From NCBI GenBank assembly GCA_021234155.1, contig JAJEKV010000023.1:10115141-10179140 (forward strand): a DNA stretch of 64,000 nucleotides, written 5' to 3'. This stretch comes from Isoetes taiwanensis (Eukaryota > Streptophyta > Lycopodiopsida > Isoetales > Isoetaceae). Position 1 is the stretch's first letter. The number at the start of each line of letters is the position of its first letter. Both the position numbers and the translations under genes were made by a program. The notes below the pieces were generated by a model. It saw only the letters and a program-made list of their open reading frames with translations, ran no database searches and was not told where the DNA came from. Below are positions 10,769 to 20,640 of this stretch, in pieces.

Positions 10769-11136
10769 TTACCAAGTGTCTTGCTTTGCTCTCGACAAGT
10801 TTTCACATATTACCGGCCATCTTTGAAATGTCCCACTTGCACCCTTTCCAGGAGTTTCAGTTCCTAAAAATCCAAAGAAAAAGAAAAACTAACACCAGAA
10901 GTTTCAATTTCTGCAAATCCAAAGAAAAACAAAAACTTACTTTCCTTTCTCTTCTTCCTCTCTTACAATTGAGTACAAAAGATGTTGCTGCAGGATTGCA
11001 AAAGTTGGCTAATAATAAAGCAAGCAGCGGATTTGCAAGGATTGCAGGCAAAAAAGTTGAAATAGGGTGGACCACAATTGCTCATAGTGCTTACTCAATT
11101 GCTTAATCAAGCACTTTTGCACGGTTTTCCTTTTGA

Positions 11137-11287
11137 TTAGACAGTGAGCAAGGTGTTTCCTATCTATAAGGCAGGCGATAAAGACTCTCCGTCCAACTAT
11201 CACACTATCATGTTTTGTCCTCTCTTTTCCAAACTCTTAGCTGGGATATTGGAGAAAAAATTGATAGTTTGGTCTGAATTTAAGGGA
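11137..11287 (+). pseudogene. LINE A, RT finger fragment (5' part)
   Basis: One open frame reads VFPIYKAGDKDSPSNYHTIM then FCPLFSKLLAGILEKKL. It matches the RT-0/1 region of non-LTR transcriptases (PI.K.GDK..PSNYRPI.L). The frame breaks exactly where the poly-T of minus-strand LINE B starts. The continuation (QARFQPLHSTIDHTFTLH) is found at 19381, so the two are taken as halves of one element. Confidence 0.7.
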
Positions 11288-11419
11288 ATTTTTTTTTTTT
11301 TTTGAAGGATCGGATATATATTAATTGAAACTCATCATTAACATACATATGCCCAGTGATATCATACACCTACATAGCTTATTATGTAGGGATAACCACT
11401 CGGCTATGAAGCTAAACTT
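11288..11419 (-). mobile_element. LINE B 3' UTR and poly(A) tail
   Basis: On the minus strand the zf-RVT frame is followed by about 130 nt of non-coding DNA ending in a run of some 15 A. The UTR starts with ATAGCCGAGTGGTTATCCC, which resembles the A box of a Ser/Leu tRNA. The tail abuts LINE A sequence. Confidence 0.65.
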
Positions 11420-11900
11420 TTATAAGAGTGATGAAAGAGAGTCGTGAGCTTGGGAAGCCCACTCCTCCTCCTCAAATGCTGCAAGATATTGGCGGACCTT
11501 TTGTTTCAAAGACGGCCATATGTTACTAGGGTATAGATGTTCGTGGGAGAACACAAATTTTCTCCGCCTCTTACATATTAGCCATAAAAGCCATCCTTTG
11601 CACAGATTCAAAGCAACTCTTTTTCCAGTTTGCCAAGATGATGGATACAGGCCTAACAAGATTTTCTTTTCTGAAATAGAAGTCTCAAACTCTTCCGTCA
11701 ATTTTTCCCATACTGATCGGAGTTCCCTGCAGTGCATAAAACAGTGTTCAATTGTTTCTTCTTCTCGCTCGCACATTGGGCAACTAGATGATACATTACT
11801 GTTGAACTTGTTCACTAATATGTTTACCCTGCTTGCTCTATGGATAATTTGCCATAGCGGTGTGGATACCTTTGGTGGCAGGTCGCTCCACCCAGGAATT
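11420..11900 (-). pseudogene. LINE B, C-terminal zf-RVT domain
   Basis: The frame reads WSDLPPKVSTPLWQIIHRAS, then CPMCEREEETIEHCFMHC and VWEKL. The CxxC...HxxxxC layout is the zf-RVT (zinc-binding reverse transcriptase) region found at the C-terminus of plant LINE-like proteins. It belongs with the RT fragments at 15216-16812 and 19186-19380: same strand, correct order. Confidence 0.75.
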
Positions 11901-12865
11901 TCATACACATGAATTGGATGCATAACTATTCCAAAAATTGCAGTTGCTCTTCTCATTATGCATTCTAAATGTACACTTGTTTTGTTTTGTTTTGTTTTGC
12001 TTATATTCGCAACATCAACTCATCCAAGTGTCATGTAACGTTTGTTTTTGGCCCCGTAGGGGCAAAATTTTTAACGTATAATACAAACCATTACATTACA
12101 CGCATTAAAATAAAATTCCCCCTTAAACCCCCTTTTGTTTGGGTGCATATTCACACGGGGGGTGACTCCGGGCAACGAGAGCTGTTGGATAGGCATATTC
12201 GCCCCTTATTCCTTAATCTACACCATACACAAAGTTCCTCGTTTGTGGGGTATGGATGTACAGAATTTGTTATACTGTATAACAAGATTTACAAAATACT
12301 ATAAGATTTTAGAAAATATACTATATGGTGTTGATTTTGTACGTGCAAAACATAATTATAAGGGCTCTCGCTGCCCTACGTCACCCCCGTGTGAATATGC
12401 ACCCAAACAAAAGGGGGTTTAAGGGGGAATAGTATATTTCCTAAAATCTTATAGTATTTTGTAAATCTTGTTATACAGTATAACAAATTCTGTACATCCA
12501 TACCCCACAAACGAGGAACTTTGTGTATGGTGTAGATTAAGGAATAAGGGGCGAATATGCCTATCCAACAGCTCTCGCTGCCCGGAGTCACCCCCCGTGT
12601 GAATATGCACCCAAACAAAAGGGGGTTTAAGGGGGAATTTAATTTTAATGCGTGTAATGTAATGGTTTGTATTATACGTTAAAAATTTTGCCCCTACGGG
12701 GCCAAAAACAAACGTTACATGACACTTGGATGAGTTGATGTTGCGAATATAAGCAAAACAAAACAAAACAAGTGTACATTTAGAATGCATAATGAGAAGA
12801 GCAACTGCAATTTTTGGAATAGTTATGCATCCAATTCATGTGTATGAAATTCCTGGGTGGAGCGA
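11883..12865. repeat. ~980-bp near-perfect foldback containing element E
   Basis: The left arm (11883-12324, 442 bp) and right arm (12429-12865, 437 bp) are reverse complements with only a few differences seen (for example TAAAATAAA vs TAAAATTAA, and GGGCAACGAG vs GGGCAGCGAG). The spacer is 104 bp. The arms contain an element E with ends ATTCCCCCTTAAACCCCCTT TTGTTTGGGTG and an outer GGCCCCGTAGGGGCAAAATT. The spacer carries the second end of E. Translated frames read nearly the same from either strand because of the symmetry and are not genes. Confidence 0.9.
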
Positions 12866-13185
12866 TAGCTTTGGTCTGGAATTTGAACCCAGAGTTAACC
12901 ATCCATCATGATGTGAGTTGTTTACAGTGCTACAAAACATAACAGGGCTGGTCAATTGGAGCAAAATAGAGTGTTTAAGCTTCATTCTTGCATAAAATAT
13001 GTTTGCAAAGAAATAATGAAAGCTACACTTACTGGATATGTAGCACAATTGTGGCCTAATATACTGGAGTTGAAAAGCATAATGCAAAAATTAGCACGAT
13101 ACAATCCAGTTATTGCATATCGCGTTTCATCAACAAATCTTGTAAAGCTTGATCAGGGCAGTGACAGACTATAGTTTCTCAATAT

Positions 13186-13233
13186 GTAGCATTATAACAG
13201 AGGGTTTTTTTTATGTTTTTGTACTGTTTTCTC
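13186..13233 (+). repeat. Partial copy of the AGCATTATAACAG terminal repeat
   Basis: GTAGCATTATAACAGAGGGT then TTTTTGTACTGTTTTCTC matches the ends of the 200-bp repeats at 15008-15210 and 16813-17020. Confidence 0.65.
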
Positions 13234-13293
13234 ATTATACTTGTAAGGAATACGAGCTCCAACATGTCATGCATAATCACTTCAAATACAAAC

Positions 13294-13360
13294 CTGTGTA
13301 CGGCCTGCATCAGCTACTGTGAATGTTGGAAGACCAGCTTTTTCAGCTTTCAAGCCGTAT
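13294..13360 (-). pseudogene. Captured exon of peptidyl-tRNA hydrolase 2 (PTH2)-like gene
   Basis: The minus-strand frame ends LKAEKAGLPTFTVADAGRTQ followed at once by a GTTTGT splice donor. GLPTF.VADAGRTQ is the conserved core of PTH2 proteins, which recycle peptidyl-tRNA, and the family places V-[AS]-A-G-S directly after it. No matching next exon was found. The upstream part of the frame (13361-13629) does not resemble PTH2. It is best explained as a single exon carried by a transposon. Confidence 0.5.
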
Positions 13361-14169
13361 TCACATGGAAGGAATGGGCGGTGCATTTGACGGTGCTCTA
13401 AATCGTGCTGCTCAGCTGGCTGCCAACTCAAATCACATGGATCTATAGGGCGGTCTGCAGCAGCCGAAGAATTTTGGCTGGAAATTGGAATTTTCTGCTT
13501 CAAATTGGAGCAGCTATGTGAACCGCTGCCATGAACAGCGACAGCGCAACTCGCGTATGGCCACCGATGGAACGGTGACCGCCGCTGCTTGGGTCGGCAG
13601 CTACTGCCCGGAATGGTCCCGCGCTTCAAAAAAACACGTACATGTGACTACGCCTTCATTCTAATATCATTCCTGATAATAATGGGCTAGATGGGATGGT
13701 CTGAACCTGCGCAATCTTTGGCTGTCCACATGCTTCCCATTTGTATAGCAATGTCCGCTGACTAACCCCAGAAGTAAATTGCTACAGAAAATTAGTCAAA
13801 ACACCGATTTATTTCTAATACACATATGAATGACTTGTGCAAACCTTCTTTGGAGCTCACCGTAGATGCCAACAGCTGCATCTGGAAAGGCAATATTGAA
13901 GCAGGCAAATAATCAAGTAACCAAAAAGAACGATTGAACAAATGAAAGAAAAGAACAAAGCGTTTTATAAGCTAATTAGCAAACATGTACGTGCACACTG
14001 AGATGCAATTTTTCCTCCTCCCATCTTCAAATCTTGCCTCACAACAAGCACCTGGATGCAAGATTCAATTGTAATAAACTGAATTCTGACTTGCGATCAA
14101 AGAAACCGAATGAATATTGTGTTTTTTTTCCTTCTAAAGGTAAGCCACTAAATCTTACCATTTTGAGTT

Positions 14170-14395
14170 ATTCATTCTCCGAAGAAACATTGTGTAAGTC
14201 CCCGGACTGTCCTCCTTTCAGCATAGCTTGCATTGTCCCTTGCATAGCATCCAAGAGCTCATGTTTCAAACTATCCATAAACACCCCTTATATGCAGCCA
14301 GAGAAGCAGGGTCCAATCCACTCACTTGATCTGCTGGGTGCAGAGGTATTCTCGAAAGCATAACCCACAGATGCTTGCTGTGCGATATTCCCTGC
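14170..14395 (-). other. Exon-like segment, unassigned
   Basis: On the minus strand an acceptor-like TTTTGCAG precedes a frame reading GNIAQQASVGYAFENTSAPS. After a stop, the next in-frame Met begins MDSLKHELLDAMQGTMQAML KGGQSGD and closes with a stop. It looks like captured coding DNA, but no family was recognised. Confidence 0.3.
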
Positions 14396-15007
14396 AAAAT
14401 AGAATGCCGGCTGCAAGTGGATGTCGGTGAAGCCCCAACGGCTATCTCCAAAGATAGCTCAAGAACTAATGGCAATCACAACAGAACCTGTTTGGAATTC
14501 TGAGATTCCAGCTGACAGAATATTTCAACACCACGAGCTTGGGACATGGAGCTAGAGCAGAATTCAAGCACAGTTTGGGCAAATCACAAGTCTTGGATTG
14601 TGATTCCATTTCACAAAAAGGGAGGCGCTGCAATGAAAAAAAAAAAATGGGGGCTTCTTCCTCTGGCTGTGCACGAAGACGTGAATCTTCAAACCATGGC
14701 CAAGCTTCCATTTCTCAGGTTTAAGCTTGCAGAATGGCCTAAGCACAACCATCCACCACTACCATACAAGCCTTGCCTCACGCCGATTTCTCTGCAATAT
14801 GATCCGAACAAAACAACGATTACAGGGCAGCGGCTATTTCATTGACAAGGTAAGTTACATGGCCCAAACTCGTTTCCCTCCATGTCATAGGTCTGGAAGA
14901 AACTCTGTCGTTCATATTCTAGTCATTTGAGCAGTTCCCTTCCGGATTCCTTTGAAAATCACCAAGCCTTTCCCTGCAACAATAAGCCCTAATATTAATC
15001 TACACAA

Positions 15008-15210
15008 CCCTAAAAACCCTAAAAAGAACCCTAAAAGCCCCCACCACAGGATTTGCCCCCTTTTCTAAAATCAATGGCTAACAAAAGATTGCACTCTAGA
15101 AATACTCTTTAGTACATCTGGATGAATACGGCCACCAAATCATATAAAAACCTTAGAGAAACTAGTACAAAAACATTAAAAAAACCCCCTGTTATAATGC
15201 TACATATGAG
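15008..15210 (-). repeat. ~200-bp repeat, inverted partner of 16813-17020
   Basis: Reading the minus strand from 15210: TAGCATTATAACAGGGGGTT, then ATATGATTTGGTGGCCGTAT and TTTTAGAAAAGGGGGCAAAT, ending in AACCCTAAAA-type blocks. It matches 16813-17020 along its whole length. Its AGCATTATAACAG end lies at the LINE B junction. Confidence 0.8.
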
Positions 15211-15215
15211 TGACA

Positions 15216-16812
15216 TGGTTATCTTCTAATGTTAACTCCCATTGAGAGGGGAGACTTATCAATTCATTCACATGTAGGGCCTTGTATGCTTTTGAAACAA
15301 AATGTTTTTTATCAAGATTTTCACGAGGTAAGCAGAAAGCACCTACTTGTGGAACCGCATAAGGTGGAATATTATCACGTACCATGTTCCAAATTCGCTT
15401 ATCCCACGTTCTCAAGTTAAACTAGCTTTGGAATGTCTCCCAGGAGCATTGTACCCCACTTCTATACCAATCTCCAATGCAAGATAAACCTGCCCCAATC
15501 CATCTATTTTGTGTTCTTTTGTTCACTATCGAGAAGAGTGGCACGCGTCCTCTGTTGGTTTCCACTTGCAGCCACCATAAAGGCATAGACACAGAGGTAC
15601 AATTTTTGGTATCCAGGCGCCATAGAACTTTTACTACCTCCCAGGCTTTTAATAGTCCTTTAAGAAATGGTGAAGCTCCTGCATATGGTCTCAATTTATA
15701 AAAGAGGGCCCAGGGGAGATCTGCCTTATGAAATGATTTTCTGCAAGGCGTACAGTGAGTTAGTGATTGTTTTAAAAGCTCAAGGCCCGGAGATTTCGAG
15801 TCTTGTTGGAGAATTTCCCACATGAATTTGCAGACTAGGATCTTACTGTGCAACTTAAAGTCGAGCATTCCTAGTCCCCCTTGGGCTTTGGATCTCAGAC
15901 ACTTTCTCCACGCTACTTTACATTGGCTCCTTCCTCATTGCCACCCCAAACAAAATTTCGCACCATTTTTGTTAACTCTGCTAGCTTTGATTCAGGAGCC
16001 AACAGCACCGATGCAGCATAAATATGAGTACTGCTAAGCACTGACTTAGCTACAACGATCCTTCCTGCCATGGAGAGTTTACTGACCTTCCACCATCTCA
16101 AATGTTTGTCTAAACTGAGCAAGATCTCATCCCATAATTTCGAGGATGAAGTGCATACCCCGATTGGAATGCCGAGCAACTTTGATGAAGACCCAACAGG
16201 TACTATGGTCGAGGGGAAAGTGGTGACGTGAGTCGGAAGGGGCTCATCTAATGGCCAAATAGCTGCACATTTGCCCCAATTGAGAAAACAACCTGATGCT
16301 ATAGAGAAAGAATCCAGTAACTGCTTCGCGTTTATGAGATTATCTTCCGAGGCTTCTAAGAACAAAAAAGTATCATCTGCATATTGATTACAGATTTGTT
16401 GCGATCCATCTGACATCTGTAGCCCTGTTATAACCCTATCTTTCACTGCTGCAAGTAGCACTTGAGATAGTCCTTCTGCCACAATGTTAAAAAGGAAAGG
16501 CGCCAAGGGGCGTCCTTGTCTAATGCCCCTACTTATGTTGAAAATAGGGGAAGTCTCTCCCAAAACTAACACAGATGCACGCGATGATTTCAATAGCTTT
16601 GCCACAATACTAGTGAACTCCTGTCCGCAGCCAAAAGCAAGCAACATCTTATCCAAAAAGGACCAGCTCACACTGTCATATGCCTTCTTAAAATCAAGTT
16701 TTAGGTAAAGCACCTTTTGACGTGTCTTTCTTGCCCAGTGTATGCCTTCAAAAGCAGCCGCAATATTACTGAGAATACATCTGCCTGGAATAAATCCTGA
16801 CTGAACATCAGA
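15216..16812 (-). pseudogene. LINE B, reverse transcriptase palm and thumb
   Basis: The main frame (16812 to 15913) contains QSGFIPGRCILSNIAAAFEG, LYLKLDFKKAYDSVSW (motif A), SRGIRQGRPLAPFLFNIVAE (motif B), QYADDTFLF (motif C catalytic Asp pair) and WKVSKLSMAGRIVVAKSVL. This is a zf-RVT-type plant LINE. A one-base slip near 15905 shifts the frame, and the protein resumes as WRKCLRSKAQGGLGMLDFKL with continuation through 15422 and 15230. Endonuclease and ORF1 are missing. RT core residues are present, but the copy is dead: frameshifted and split. Confidence 0.85.
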
Positions 16813-17020
16813 TATATCTAGCATTATAACAGGGGGTCTTTTTTTCTGTTTTTGTACTGTTTTCTCTAAGGTTTTCATATGATTTGGTGGCCGTATTCAT
16901 CCAGGTGTACTAAATAGTATTTCTAGAGTGCACCCTTCTCTTAGCCGTTGATTTTAGAAAAGGGGGCAAATCTTGTGGTGGAGACGTTTTTTTTTTAAGG
17001 GTTTTTTTTAGGGTTTTTTT
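16813..17020 (+). repeat. ~200-bp repeat, inverted partner of 15008-15210
   Basis: It begins AGCATTATAACAGGGGGTCT immediately beside LINE B and ends in TTTAGGG-like blocks (GGGTTTTTTTTAG). The two copies flank the LINE B RT fragment in opposite orientation. Confidence 0.8.
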
Positions 17021-17029
17021 TAGCTTGGT

Positions 17030-17780
17030 ATGTTTGGAAAAGGAGCTCGGGAGCATTTTCTGGAAAGCAACCGGGCAGAAGTAGTCGTCACTTCTTCAGA
17101 GGCTCAACCATGGAGCGCCCTTGAAGCCATTCCTGTTCGTCCACAGTTACTCCGTATTTGCAGTAGGGATTGGCTTCTGCAGGGTTTTTGCGCTGCAGAA
17201 TTTGCCACAGGATTGGCTTCTGCAAGGTTTTGCACTGCCGAATTTGAAACAGGAAAGAAGAGGAGAGGGGAGAGATTGGGCATGGCAATGGCACAGGCCA
17301 CCATGTTGGTCCCAGGTTTTAAGGATATGGTGGCTGTAGGAAATTCTGTCTTTATTCTGATAGAATCGAGTGATGATTATGCTCTTATCTTCTTGCGTGA
17401 AACGTGGACCCAATTCTTAAGGTATGATTTGTTAGAGAAAGAAGTTTTTCGTTATCTTGATCTAAACGAGAAACTTACCCCCCATGTCATGTCCATATTT
17501 GGGTTAAGTAGGAAAAAAACGTGATTCTTTTCATGTTTGCTTTTGGAAATTGGATGCAGAGTGGAGCCTCATTTTCATTCTCACAGATCTTTCTCACATG
17601 TTTGCTGATCATCGGTTTGCATCGTGTGTCACATTTGTTGAGGACCACAATCGACTTTACTATTCTGGCGGCCTTTCGGGGACTCATGAATGTGTGGCAA
17701 TTAATCTCTCTGAACATCATAATCTCCAGTCTGATTGCAGATCAGAGATCATACCATTTTCTCATGTATATCTCATTTAG
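17030..17780 (+). other. Exon-like open frames, unassigned
   Basis: Frame 17030-17524 ends MVAVGNSVFILIESSDDYAL ... ETWTQFLRYDLLEKEVFRYL. After a possible short intron a second frame (17550-17780) reads HRFASCVTFVEDHNRLYYSG GLSGTHECVAI. The pattern (short beta-strand-like segments, W and Y spacing) would fit a kelch-type beta-propeller, but I cannot assign it. It lies inside the block inserted in LINE B, so it is probably captured. Confidence 0.3.
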
Positions 17781-17934
17781 TTTGCCATCTATGGAGCCGT
17801 TGTTTCTTTGGGCTTTATTCTACTCGTTGTGGCTAGGCAAATGTTTGCATGCAAGCTCATATAGAGGCTTCCTTTCAGAAGAGCTACAACCTCAGATACA
17901 ATCCATGGTAGCTAATTTCGATGATGCAAGGGCT

Positions 17935-18110
17935 AGACAGAAGAGGCAGTGGATTTTCTAGATGAACAAGGATTTTACAATGATGCCGCTGGTTATTCTT
18001 ATTTATTGAGAAGCTGTGGCCAGGCCAAGGCTTTATCAGAGGGCAGGCGAGTTCATCTTCACATTAATAGAAGTGGTTTACAGAGTAGTCTTTTTATTAG
18101 GCAGAGCATG
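17935..18110 (+). pseudogene. PPR (PLS-class) protein N-terminal fragment
   Basis: The frame reads FLDEQGFYNDAAGYSYLLRS CGQAKALSEGRRVHLHINRS GLQSSLFI. This is the standard start of land-plant PLS-class pentatricopeptide repeat proteins, which bind organelle RNA. A stop and frame change separate it from sequence on both sides, and no further PPR motifs follow. Confidence 0.7.
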
Positions 18111-18682
18111 TTGTGTAGGAAAATAGATTCTGAGTTTTGGAGGACAGAATGGGCAGAGAAAAGAAGACCTAATAGCTGCAGATTGGTTTCACTTATGAAT
18201 CAGAGGCTTTTTGGGTCTTATCTTTTTTTGGTGCATCTATTTTTGCCATGGACTATTTGGTTTCAACCTGTTCTGGGCACATCTTCGGCCATGAAGGTTT
18301 TTGATCTGTATCCATTACAATCCATTTCATTTGGATATGTTCTGAGAATTTAGCCTGCAATTTGTATGCATGCCTAAATCTGGACATGTTTCTTCAACTA
18401 AGATTTTCCTACATATTTATTATGTGTATTATTTGTTAGCTTGGTCTATATCCTTTTTTCAAAATTTGACTTCTTAATGCAAGCCTTGTATTAGTTGTAA
18501 GTATGGTTGAGGCATGTTTTTATTCCCTTTCAAAATATTTAGACTGAAATATTTAGGTTTCACAGGATTTGTTTGCTCTTCTTCAGTTGGAAACCACTCT
18601 TTTAGAGATATAGTTTGTAGGAACACACTGTCTTAGGCACAAGAACCTATAGCGATGTACACAACATTCATAGAAAATTTTC

Positions 18683-19155
18683 ATTGCCCCGAAGGGGCAA
18701 AATTTTTTTTAACCTATAACACAAACCATTACATTACACGCATTAAAATTAAATTCCCCCTTAAACCCCCTTTTGTTTGGGTGGATATTCACACGGGGGG
18801 TGACATAGGGCAGCGAGAGCCCTTATAATTATGTTTTGCATGTACAAAATCAACACCATATAGTATATTGCTTGAAATCTTATAGTATTTTGCAAATCTT
18901 GTTATACAGTATCACAATTTCTATACGTCCATATCCCACAAACGAGGAATTTTGTGTGCGGTGTAGATTAAGGAATAAGGGATGAATATGCCTATCCAAC
19001 AACTCTCGTTGCTGGGAGTCACCCCCCGTGTGAATATGCACCCAAACAAAAGGGGGTTTAAGGGGGAATTTAATTTTAATGCGTGTAATGTAATGGTTTG
19101 TGTTATAGGTTTGTGTAATGTAATGGTTTGTGTATGTGTGTGCGTGTAATTTTAA
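18683..19155. mobile_element. Element E, complete copy with ~100-bp inverted ends
   Basis: The left side reads CATTACATTACACGCATTAA AATTAA then ATTCCCCCTTAAACCCCCTT. The right side (to about 19107) is its reverse complement. The outer left edge is TTGCCCCGAAGGGGCAAAAT. The interior matches the foldback at 11883-12865. It has no coding capacity, so it is a non-autonomous TIR element (MITE-like). It abuts LINE B sequence at about 19155. Confidence 0.75.
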
Positions 19156-19185
19156 TGCATAACCTTTTACTATAATTTTGTAAAA

Positions 19186-19380
19186 GGTTGATAACAGAGT
19201 AATAGGTCTCCAATCCCCTATGGACTTCGGTTCTCTCACCTTTGGGATTAAGGTGATACATCCAGTGTTTAATTTGCTATCAAGTTTATCTGCATGTAGA
19301 AAGTCCTGATAAGCATTGTACACAAGAGGTTGTACCCATTTCCAGTATTCTTGAAAGAATTCTGCTAGAATGCCAATTAG
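19186..19380 (-). pseudogene. LINE B, RT N-terminal fragment and truncated 5' end
   Basis: The minus-strand frame reads IGILAEFFQEYWKWVQPLVY, then DSKLNTGCITLIPKVREPKS IGDWRPITLL and YKIIVKGYALKL. This is the RT-0/1 region preceding the GFIPGR segment at 16.75 kb. The 5' end stops abruptly at about 19380, typical of 5'-truncated LINE insertion. Confidence 0.75.
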
Positions 19381-20640
19381 GGCCCGGACTCAAGCAAGAT
19401 TTCAGCCTTTGCATTCAACTATAGACCATACCTTCACATTACATGCCGCAATCAGTCGCAGAACTTATATTGTTGTTTTGTCTTTCAAGAAAGCATTTGA
19501 CACTGTCCCACGGGAGGAACTATAGCAGCGCCTTGAACAATTGAATGTCAGAGTTATACATGGCCTTTCCAAATTACTAGTATGCAGGTTAATTTACAAA
19601 AGACAAATATTTTGGTCATCTCCTCCTCCCGCAGAAATGACCTACCAATGTTCCATTATCAAAGGCAACCTGTAGAAGCAGTGCGTGAGTGTAAGTATTT
19701 GGGCATTGACTTTACTACTAATATGAATTGGGATTGTTGCAATCAGAAAATAGTTACTGCTGGATGGAAGGCATTGTATGCTATGCTGAATAACTCTTTT
19801 AAAACTGATTTATATGACTGGTCTCATAAGGCGCATTTGTTTCGCTCATTGGTTGAACCCGTCTTATTATATGGTGTGGAAGTTTGGGGTCCAGTTATCA
19901 GTTCTAGTACTTGGGAGAATCTTGAACATGTAACAAAATCATTCTTATCTTCTACTCTGGGAGTGAAATCGACAGTGCCATATTCTATCCTCTTGCAGGA
20001 AACCGATTTTTTTCCTTTGATTCAGGCAGTCATGCAGCGACATCTCTTATATATTCAAAAAGTCAGTAACATGGATGCAGAATGCATATCTAATTTGGCT
20101 CTACAAAAGTATTGGGGCCCAACGGCTGAAGCTTTGTTGGAAAGAGAAGCGCTTTAATTGGCTTATGAAATGGGGGGTCCAGGATCAAAATTATATCCTA
20201 GTATCTACGCTAATAGAGCTGGGACAACTCTGTGTCTATTTTGATACTTTTTTTCGTTAAAGATTATGGAATGCAGATATCATGGACAAAGTTAAAACGA
20301 ATCATTATAATGAGCCTTCACTTACACAGGCCCACAACCTTACTTAGTGGCACATATAGGTCATAAAAAAAGAAGAGTAATAGTACCTATTCGTACAGGA
20401 GCTCATCATTTGCGCATTGAGATAGGCCGTTTGGATGCTACACCTAGGGAAAATCGATTGCGTGTATGTTGTCAGTCGAATGAAGTAGAAGATGAGGCAC
20501 ATACTTTCCAGTTTTGTTGAGCTTATCATCATATCAGAGAGCAATATTCTGATCTTCCTCTTCATCAGTTACATTTGCATACATTGTTGAATCATTTGCT
20601 TGGGGTCCTACTTGCTTGATTGATGTCTTAGCCCATCGAG
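19381..20640 (+). pseudogene. LINE A, RT remainder and C-terminal Cys-His domain
   Basis: The frame resumes QARFQPLHSTIDHTFTLHAA and VLSFKKAFDTVPREEL. The expected motif A Asp is Ser here. Motifs B and C are missing: the text jumps to MQVNLQKTNILVISSSRRND, which normally lies after YADD. Then come ECKYLGIDF, VEPVLLYGVEVWGP and finally RTGAHHLRIEIGR ... RLRVCCQSNEVEDEAHTFQF C. The last stretch is the CxxC-H-C domain of this LINE type. Several stops are present, including a TGA after the last Cys. Confidence 0.75.

Noticed and set aside
12376-12790. Mirror-image open frames on both strands of the foldback
   Set aside because: They arise from the inverted duplication. The sequence is a non-coding TIR element.
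15000-15040. Telomere repeats (CCCTAAA-like)
   Set aside because: Only a few irregular AACCCTAAAA units. They belong to the edge of a dispersed repeat also seen near 17000.
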